Positions 58,275 through 64,000 of a stretch of DNA of 64,000 nt are shown in pieces (the stretch's first letter is position 1; each line of letters starts with the position of its first letter). The stretch comes from Pseudomonas sp. DC1.2 (GTDB lineage: Bacteria; Pseudomonadota; Gammaproteobacteria; Pseudomonadales; Pseudomonadaceae), in assembly GCF_034351645.1 (NCBI RefSeq), contig NZ_CP133782.1, positions 4,742,001 through 4,806,000 on the forward strand, read 5' to 3'. The notes below the pieces were generated by a model. That model did not search any database. It saw nothing but the letters and a program-made list of their open reading frames with translations, and was not told where the DNA came from. A program made the translations under genes and the position numbers.

Positions 58275-59513
58275 ATGCCCAGCCAAGCACCCCTGCTGTT
58301 ACGTCATCATCGTCCGTTCATTGCGTTCTGGTTGGCCCGAGTGTTTACCGCCAGCGGTTTTCAAATGCTTACCGTGGCGATTGGCTGGAACCTTTATCAG
58401 CTCACCGGCAACGTACTTGATCTGGGATTGGTGGGGCTGGTGGAGTTCGCGCCGCGAGTGCTGTTCATGCTGCACACCGGGCACGTCGCAGACCGCTATG
58501 ACCGACGCAAGGTCGCGGCGCTCTGCCAGTCCCTGCAAGCCTTGATCGCCCTGTCGCTGGCCATCGGGAGTGCCACTGACCATATCACCCGGGAAATGAT
58601 CTTTATCCTGGCATTCCTGCTCGGTGCCGCGCGGTCCTTCGAGTTACCGACGACCCAGGCGCTGCTGCCGACGATTGTCCCCAGCGCACTATTTCCCCGC
58701 GCAGTCGCCGCCGCCCAGTCCGCGCAACAATCGGCCACCATCGTCGCACCGGCCCTTGGAGGTTTGCTCTACGCGTTCGGCAGCGTCTGGGTCTATGGGC
58801 CGACCGTGGTCCTGTACATCATCGCCTGCTCGCTGATGCTCAACCTGCCGGCTCGGCAAACACCACTGAATAAAGGCAAAGCGACGATGGACTCGTTGCT
58901 CGCGGGCATTCGCTTCATTCGCAGCCGCCCAGACATTCTTGGCGCCATTTCCCTGGATCTGTTCGCCGTGCTGTTGGGGGGCGCCACGGCGCTGCTGCCG
59001 GTCTTCGCCAAGGACATTTTGCTGACCGGCCCCTGGGGTCTGGGCCTGTTGCGCTCGGCGCCGGCGGTGGGTGCGCTGTTAATGTCGCTGTTTTTGGCGC
59101 GATTCGCTGTTGAGCGCAATGTCGGACGCGTGATGTTTACTGCCGTGGGCATCTTCGGCGTGGCGACCATTGCGTTCGGCCTGTCCACCTCGTTCTGGTT
59201 TTCCCTCGCCGTACTGGTGGTGCTGGGCGCTGCGGACATGATCAGCATGGTCATTCGCGCCTCATTCGTGCAATTGGAAACACCCGATGAAATGCGCGGC
59301 CGGGTCAGCGCCGTGAACGGTCTGTTCATCGGCGCCTCAAACCAACTCGGGGAATTCGAATCAGGCCTGACCGCGCACTGGTTTGGCACGGTACCCGCGG
59401 TGGTCATGGGCGGCATCGGCACCTTGGTGGTGACCGGGGCCTGGATCAAACTGTTCCCGACCCTGGCCAATCGCGACCGCATGCATGTGCCTGTGGAAGA
59501 AGCCAAGGTCTAG
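58275..59513 (+). CDS. MFS transporter, EntS-like exporter
   Basis: The 412-residue inner-membrane protein has about 12 TM helices. Conserved MFS loop A is GHVADRYDRRKVAAL. The C-terminal half carries the MRGRVSAVNGLFIGASNQLGEFESG block typical of the EntS/MFS_3 exporter branch. Substrate cannot be read. The ribosome-binding site is weak. It is convergent with paoC, the genes overlapping by four bases at their stops. Confidence 0.82.
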   Translation: MPSQAPLLLRHHRPFIAFWLARVFTASGFQMLTVAIGWNLYQLTGNVLDLGLVGLVEFAPRVLFMLHTGHVADRYDRRKVAALCQSLQALIALSLAIGSATDHITREMIFILAFLLGAARSFELPTTQALLPTIVPSALFPRAVAAAQSAQQSATIVAPALGGLLYAFGSVWVYGPTVVLYIIACSLMLNLPARQTPLNKGKATMDSLLAGIRFIRSRPDILGAISLDLFAVLLGGATALLPVFAKDILLTGPWGLGLLRSAPAVGALLMSLFLARFAVERNVGRVMFTAVGIFGVATIAFGLSTSFWFSLAVLVVLGAADMISMVIRASFVQLETPDEMRGRVSAVNGLFIGASNQLGEFESGLTAHWFGTVPAVVMGGIGTLVVTGAWIKLFPTLANRDRMHVPVEEAKV

Positions 59514-61711
59514 AGCAGTTTGTCCAAGGTGATGGGGAAGTCCCGCACCCGTTTGCCGGTGGCATGATAAATGGCATTTGCCACGGCTGCCGCGACGCCG
59601 ACGATACCGATTTCGCCGACCCCCTTGGACCCCAGGGCGTTGACGATTTCGTCGTTCTCTTCAACGAATAGCACCTCAATGTCACCAATATCGGCGTTTA
59701 CCGGCAGGTGATACTCGGCCAGACTGTGGTTCATGTGACGGCCCAGCGCATGGTCGGTTTGTGTCTCCTCGTGCAACGCCATCCCGATGCCCCATACCAC
59801 GCCACCGAGGATCTGGCTGCGAGCCATCTTCGGGTTGACCACCCGTCCTGCGGCAATCGCACTCACCACGCGATTGACCTTCACTGTGCCCAGGTCCTCA
59901 TCCACAAAAACCTCGACGAACACCGCCGAGTGCGTGGCGGTGGCATAAGCATCGCGCTTCTTGTCGGGCTCAGCGTCCACCTGAACCTCAAGGGTTGCTT
60001 CACCGCTGTTCCGAGCCAGTTCGGCCAACGACACCTGCGCTTCGCCGAAGGACAGTTGCCCTTCTTCGAAGATCGCCTGTTCCAAGGTAACCCCGGCGAA
60101 CTCCGGACAGGTCTGACGGGCCACCGCGAGCAGTGTCTCCTTCAGCGCTTCACACGCTTGCTGCACGGCGGTGCCGACCGACGACACGGTAAACGAGCCG
60201 CCCTGCAACGGCGCGCTGGGTAACGAAGAGTCGCCCAAGACAAACGTGATGTCTTGCAGCGAAACGCCCGACGCTTGCGCGGCAATTTGCGTCATTACCG
60301 TGTAGGTGCCGGTGCCGATATCAGTGGTCGCGCTACTGACCGTCAGTTTGCCCCTGTGATCAAGCGATGCCTTGGCGCTAGCCTTCATCTGCATCGCTTC
60401 CCATACCCCACCCGCCATGCCCCACCCCACCCGTTGCCGGCCGTTGCGCATGCTGCGCGGCTCGGGATTGCGCTGGGCCCAGCCAAAACGCTTGGCACCC
60501 TGGGCGTAGCATTCGCGTAATTCTTTGCTGGAGTAAGGCTTGTCTTCGTTCTGATTGCGCTCGGCGTAGTTGATCAAGCGCAATTGCACCGGATCAATCG
60601 CGAGCGCACAGGCCAGTTCATCCATCGCGCACTCCAGACCGATCACCCCCAATGCCGCGCCAGGTGCGCGCATGTCCAAGGGTGTGAAGACATCCAGAGA
60701 GAGCACTTTGTAAGTCAGTTGGACGTTGTCGCAGTGATAGAGCATGCCGCTCCACTCCACTACATGCTCGGTGAAGTCCTCGAAACGTGAGGTCTGACCA
60801 ATGGCAGTGTGGGCCAGCGCCAACAACCGACCATTAGCGGCCGCGCCCAGCTGCAGGCGTTGCAAGGTCCTTGGCCGGTAGCCGAACGTGAACATTTGCT
60901 GGCGCGTCAACGTCACCCGCACCGAACGTTTAAGCGAGAGCGCGGCCATCACCGCCAGAGGCAATTGGTACTGCGGACGCAAGCCCGAGCCGAAGGCGCC
61001 ACCGACATAGGCGGCAAAAACCCTGACCTGCTCTTTCGGCAGGCCAAACACCTTTTGCACGTAGGACTGGCAGTTCTGCGGCCCTTGGGTTTTGTCATGG
61101 ATGTGCAAACTGCCATCCGCTTGATACAGCACGGTACTGGCATGCGGTTCCATTGGGTTGTGGTGTTCGATGGGGGTGCTGTAATTCACCTCCAGACTGA
61201 CCGCCGCACCGGCGAATTCGTCTTGAAAATTGCCACGGGGCTTGGGCAGCTCGGCGGGTGCCGGGCGGGCCTCGCCTTGCAGGGTTAGCAGGTCGGTCTG
61301 ATGAGGCTCGGCGGCGTACTCAATAGCGATCAGTGAGCCGGCATACCGCGCTAACTCAAGGTTGTCGGCCACCACCAGTGCCAGCGGCTGACCGTTGTAG
61401 AGAACGCGGTCGTTATACAACGGGCGAAACGGCGAGCCTTTGGCCGAGTCCGCGTCTTCATAACCTTCGTCGTAGCTGGCGATGTTGGGGCGGTTGCGGT
61501 GATCAATCACTGCAATCACTCCGGGCAATGCCAACGCTTTGGAGGCATCAATGCTGAGTACACGGCCACAGGCAATACGGCTGGAGACGACGCTGCCGTG
61601 AAGCAGTCCATCCTCGGGAAACTCACCGGCATACCGCGCATGCCCAGTGACTTTGAGGCGACCGTCAACCCGATCCAACGGTTGGCCCACGGCTTTGGTA
61701 AACGTGTTCAT
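59510..61711 (-). CDS. paoC: PaoC-like molybdopterin subunit of aldehyde oxidoreductase
   Basis: The 733-residue xanthine-oxidase family large subunit has the Moco-binding GGAFGSGLR block and the catalytic base Glu700 in KGVGEIGIVG. It oxidises aromatic aldehydes to acids by analogy with E. coli PaoC. Its ATG overlaps the paoB stop by one base (TGATG), giving translational coupling. No paoD/xdhC maturation gene lies nearby in this window, so a chaperone elsewhere is needed. Confidence 0.9.
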   Translation of the reverse strand: MNTFTKAVGQPLDRVDGRLKVTGHARYAGEFPEDGLLHGSVVSSRIACGRVLSIDASKALALPGVIAVIDHRNRPNIASYDEGYEDADSAKGSPFRPLYNDRVLYNGQPLALVVADNLELARYAGSLIAIEYAAEPHQTDLLTLQGEARPAPAELPKPRGNFQDEFAGAAVSLEVNYSTPIEHHNPMEPHASTVLYQADGSLHIHDKTQGPQNCQSYVQKVFGLPKEQVRVFAAYVGGAFGSGLRPQYQLPLAVMAALSLKRSVRVTLTRQQMFTFGYRPRTLQRLQLGAAANGRLLALAHTAIGQTSRFEDFTEHVVEWSGMLYHCDNVQLTYKVLSLDVFTPLDMRAPGAALGVIGLECAMDELACALAIDPVQLRLINYAERNQNEDKPYSSKELRECYAQGAKRFGWAQRNPEPRSMRNGRQRVGWGMAGGVWEAMQMKASAKASLDHRGKLTVSSATTDIGTGTYTVMTQIAAQASGVSLQDITFVLGDSSLPSAPLQGGSFTVSSVGTAVQQACEALKETLLAVARQTCPEFAGVTLEQAIFEEGQLSFGEAQVSLAELARNSGEATLEVQVDAEPDKKRDAYATATHSAVFVEVFVDEDLGTVKVNRVVSAIAAGRVVNPKMARSQILGGVVWGIGMALHEETQTDHALGRHMNHSLAEYHLPVNADIGDIEVLFVEENDEIVNALGSKGVGEIGIVGVAAAVANAIYHATGKRVRDFPITLDKLL

Positions 61712-62697
61712 CAGGCTTGCCCTCCACGCGCGGCATCGGTCAGGGCGCGGACAATGGCCCGCCGCGCAAGTTTGACTTTGAAAGCATTGTGCTCAAGGGG
61801 TTGGGCGTCCTTCAGCAAGGCGTCGGCGGCGGCGCTAAAGGTGTCATGACTGATCGTTTTGCCGATCAGTGCGTTTTCCGCCGCCGTGTCACGCCAGGGT
61901 TTGTGCGCCACACCGCCAAGCACCAGGCGCGCCTGGTGAATCACCGGGCCATCCATTTCCAGTGCTGCCGCTACCGAGATCAGCGCAAAGGCATACGACG
62001 CCCGGTCACGAATTTTCAGGTAGTGGCTGTGCGCAGCAAAACCAGCGGCAGGTAATTCAATGGCCGTGATCAGCTCATCGTCGGCCAATTGGTTATCGCG
62101 CTCGGGAGCATCCCCCGGCAAACGGTGGAAGTCGGCGAAGTCGATAATTCTTGCACCGCTGCGACCCTGAACATGCACCCGCGCCTCCAAAGCCGCCAGG
62201 GCCACACACAGGTCTGACGGATGCGTAGCGACACACTGCGCGCTGGCGCCAAAAATCGCATGAATCCGGTTCAGTCCGTCCCGCGCCGGGCAACCGCTGC
62301 CCGGTTCGCGTTTGTTGCACGGCACATTGGCGTCGTAGAAGTAATAACAACGAGTGCGTTGCAGCAGATTACCGCCGGTGCTTGCCATGTTGCGTAACTG
62401 CGCCGAGGCGCCAGCCAGAATCGCCTGGGACAAAAGTGGGTAACGCTGCTCAATCAGCGGATGCCAGGCAAGGTCGGCGTTACTCACCAGAGCGCCGATC
62501 ATCAAGCCGCCCGCGTCGGTCTCGGTGACGTCGCCCAACGGCAGACCGGTAATGTCGATCAAGTGCTCGGGGCGGGTGAGATTTTCCTTCATTAAATCCA
62601 GCAGATTTGTACCGCCAGCAATGAAGCGCGACGCCGGACCCGCGAGATGCACGGCGTCCTGTATGGAATCCGGCTTGCTGTACTGAAAAGGATTCAT
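61711..62697 (-). CDS. paoB: PaoB-like FAD subunit with extra 4Fe-4S motif
   Basis: The 328-residue subunit has the FAD-binding RFIAGGTNLLDLMKE and ASTGGNLLQRTRC. It carries four Cys (C117, C127, C136, C155) in an inserted loop, matching the 4Fe-4S cluster that is peculiar to PaoB of E. coli. It is coupled to both neighbours by ATGA and TGATG overlaps. It passes electrons from the molybdenum site through clusters to FAD. Confidence 0.9.
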   Translation of the reverse strand: MNPFQYSKPDSIQDAVHLAGPASRFIAGGTNLLDLMKENLTRPEHLIDITGLPLGDVTETDAGGLMIGALVSNADLAWHPLIEQRYPLLSQAILAGASAQLRNMASTGGNLLQRTRCYYFYDANVPCNKREPGSGCPARDGLNRIHAIFGASAQCVATHPSDLCVALAALEARVHVQGRSGARIIDFADFHRLPGDAPERDNQLADDELITAIELPAAGFAAHSHYLKIRDRASYAFALISVAAALEMDGPVIHQARLVLGGVAHKPWRDTAAENALIGKTISHDTFSAAADALLKDAQPLEHNAFKVKLARRAIVRALTDAARGGQA

Positions 62698-63227
62698 CGG
62701 CCATCCCCTTGCGCGACGCGCTGCTGACAAGCCGGCAAGGCGTCCTCGATAGCATCGCGAATATTGCTGTAGGCCCCGCAACGGCACAGGTTACCGCTCA
62801 TCAACTCCTGCACCTGTTCACGGGTCTGTGCCCGACCTTCATTGGCCAACCCCACCGCCGAGCAGATTTGCCCCGGTGTGCAATAGCCACATTGAAAGGC
62901 GTCGTGCTTGATGAAAGCCTGTTGCATCGGATGCAGCTCGTCACCGTTGGCCAGTCCTTCAATGGTGGTCAACTGCGCACCGTCGCACATCACCGCCAGC
63001 GTCAGACAGGCGTTGATCCGCTTACCGTTGAGCAACACCGTACAGGCGCCACATTGACCGTGGTCGCAGCCTTTCTTGGTGCCGGTCAGGTCCAGTTGCT
63101 CACGCAACAGATCCAGCAGCGTGGTCCACGGCAACACGTCAAGTTGCAGCGCTTGGTCGTTGAGCGTCATCCGCAGCGGATGACGGGTGAATAACGACGG
63201 CGCAGCGTCGGGAGTGGTCGCGCTCAT
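62694..63227 (-). CDS. paoA: PaoA-like 2Fe-2S subunit, without Tat signal
   Basis: The 177-residue subunit has all eight cysteines of two 2Fe-2S clusters (C54, C59, C62, C74 and C113, C116, C148, C150). E. coli PaoA carries a Tat leader (about 229 residues total), but this protein starts MSATTPDAAPSLFTRH and even the upstream open frame lacks a hydrophobic twin-Arg leader. The complex is therefore predicted to be cytoplasmic. GAGG is seven bases before the ATG. First gene of paoABC. Confidence 0.9.
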   Translation of the reverse strand: MSATTPDAAPSLFTRHPLRMTLNDQALQLDVLPWTTLLDLLREQLDLTGTKKGCDHGQCGACTVLLNGKRINACLTLAVMCDGAQLTTIEGLANGDELHPMQQAFIKHDAFQCGYCTPGQICSAVGLANEGRAQTREQVQELMSGNLCRCGAYSNIRDAIEDALPACQQRVAQGDGR

Positions 63228-63396
63228 ATACACCTCACGGTTAGTCGTATGTTCGCGGCGTTTTCGCAAACCGCCGTCATAAGGGGTACGACTTCAGGGT
63301 GCTATGAGCGTTCAAGGAAATTGATCGAAGGTGCCAAGGCCGACTCATGGGCTGCTTCGCGGGCCCATGGGCGTCAGCCATCGTACCGGTTGGGAG

Positions 63397-63948
63397 TCAA
63401 ATCAACAGCTGCGTTGCCACCCCTGCACGCGTGGATTTACCGCACAGTTGCTCCACCAGCGACAGCACAAACGCCAGTGCAGCGCCCGAACCTTGAGCGG
63501 TGATGCAGTTGCCGTCGACCACCACCGGTTGGTCGACGAAGTTGCAACCCGATAACAGATGACTGACCGTCGGCAGGCAGGTCATGCGCCGTTGACGCAA
63601 GACACCAAACGCTTGCAGCGCCAGCGCCGGGGCTTCTGCGATGCCAGCGAACAGCCGACCGGACGCTGCTTGATCCTTGATCAATTGTTGCAGGGGTTGA
63701 TAAGCCGCCAGATGTTGCGCCCCCACCGCGCCACCGGGCAGGACGATCAGGTCGAACGGCTGAGCCAGCACATCCACCAACATGGCATCGGCGGTCAGGC
63801 GCGTACCTCGGGCGCAGGTCAGCATGCGGCGTGACTCGATACTGGCTACCACCACTTCAATTTTGGCGCGACGCAGCACATCGATCAGGGTCACGCACTG
63901 CAAATCATCGATGCCCTCGGCGAGGGTAATCAGGGCTCTAAAAGTCAT
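63397..63948 (-). CDS. DJ-1/PfpI-family protein lacking the catalytic cysteine
   Basis: The 183-residue protein of the YajL/DJ-1/ThiJ type has an intact fold signature (DLIVLPGGAVGAQHL, VVVDGNCITAQGSGAALAF). The nucleophilic Cys of the nucleophile elbow (ICAAP in YajL) is Ala104 here (IAEAP), and the Glu that tunes it (E18 in DJ-1) is Gln17. It is therefore probably not a glyoxalase or deglycase and may have a binding or regulatory role. I chose the ATG at 63948 because the alignment begins there; an ATG at 63993 is in frame. Confidence 0.8.
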   Translation of the reverse strand: MTFRALITLAEGIDDLQCVTLIDVLRRAKIEVVVASIESRRMLTCARGTRLTADAMLVDVLAQPFDLIVLPGGAVGAQHLAAYQPLQQLIKDQAASGRLFAGIAEAPALALQAFGVLRQRRMTCLPTVSHLLSGCNFVDQPVVVDGNCITAQGSGAALAFVLSLVEQLCGKSTRAGVATQLLI

Positions 63949-64000
63949 GGGCACGGTCCACAAGGTAATCGCTAAAGCGTAGTCAGCTTTCATGAGCCGT

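Overview
The window is chromosomal DNA from a Pseudomonas, most likely of the P. fluorescens group. The evidence is high GC, long runs of gene order that I recall from P. aeruginosa PAO1 (pilSR to fklB, then morA-glyA to fpr), P. fluorescens-type REP palindromes between genes, and protein sequences that read as Pseudomonas orthologues. Family names and PAO1 comparisons come from memory, not from a search. No tRNA, rRNA, CRISPR array, prophage, insertion sequence or integrase was seen. This is mostly core genome, with small accessory islands near 42.6-43.6 kb and 52.7-53.8 kb.

Region 1 (1-10.9 kb) is type IV pilus. It opens with the tail of bamD. Next come a small zinc-motif membrane protein, the two-component pair pilS-pilR, and thiO on the opposite strand. 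A compact minus-strand operon of minor pilins and adhesin follows (fimU-pilV-pilW-pilX-pilY1-pilE), with fimT diverging from it. Region 2 (10.8-26.1 kb) is housekeeping: the ispH-fkpB-lspA-ileS-ribF chain, murJ, rpsT, a creA-like gene, proB, the rplU-rpmA-obg ribosome/GTPase unit, ispB, a PhnA-like zinc protein, a Fur-box-controlled small gene, fklB and a small DUF gene.

Region 3 (26.2-37 kb) holds a UPF0114 membrane protein, a large lipoprotein of unknown function, a Lon-like protease with degenerate Walker A, a DUF3015/DUF4105 pair (the second looks like an outer-membrane barrel), a Gre-fold protein with a shortened coiled coil, and ettA. Region 4 (37-49 kb) links cyclic-di-GMP and carbon transport: the GGDEF-EAL protein MorA, glyA, an unrecognised AT-rich gene, a yjiA-ybdD-cstA unit, the PilZ protein MapZ and radA. 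Region 5 (49-55 kb) contains the katB-ankB peroxide defence operon, mscL, a ferredoxin-NADP reductase, a LuxR-type AHL receptor with no synthase nearby, and rlmG.

Region 6 (55-64 kb) carries the cyanide-insensitive oxidase operon (cioA-cioB-DUF2474) preceded by a perfect Anr/FNR box, an MFS exporter, a paoABC-type molybdenum aldehyde oxidoreductase lacking a Tat leader, and a DJ-1 family protein that has lost its nucleophilic cysteine and the partner glutamate.

I found no clear-cut new defence or mobile system. The most interesting leads are the LuxR solo with its own palindrome, the orphan AT-rich gene, the DJ-1 pseudoenzyme, the tip-less Gre-like factor, the DUF3015/DUF4105 pair and the 609-residue lipoprotein.
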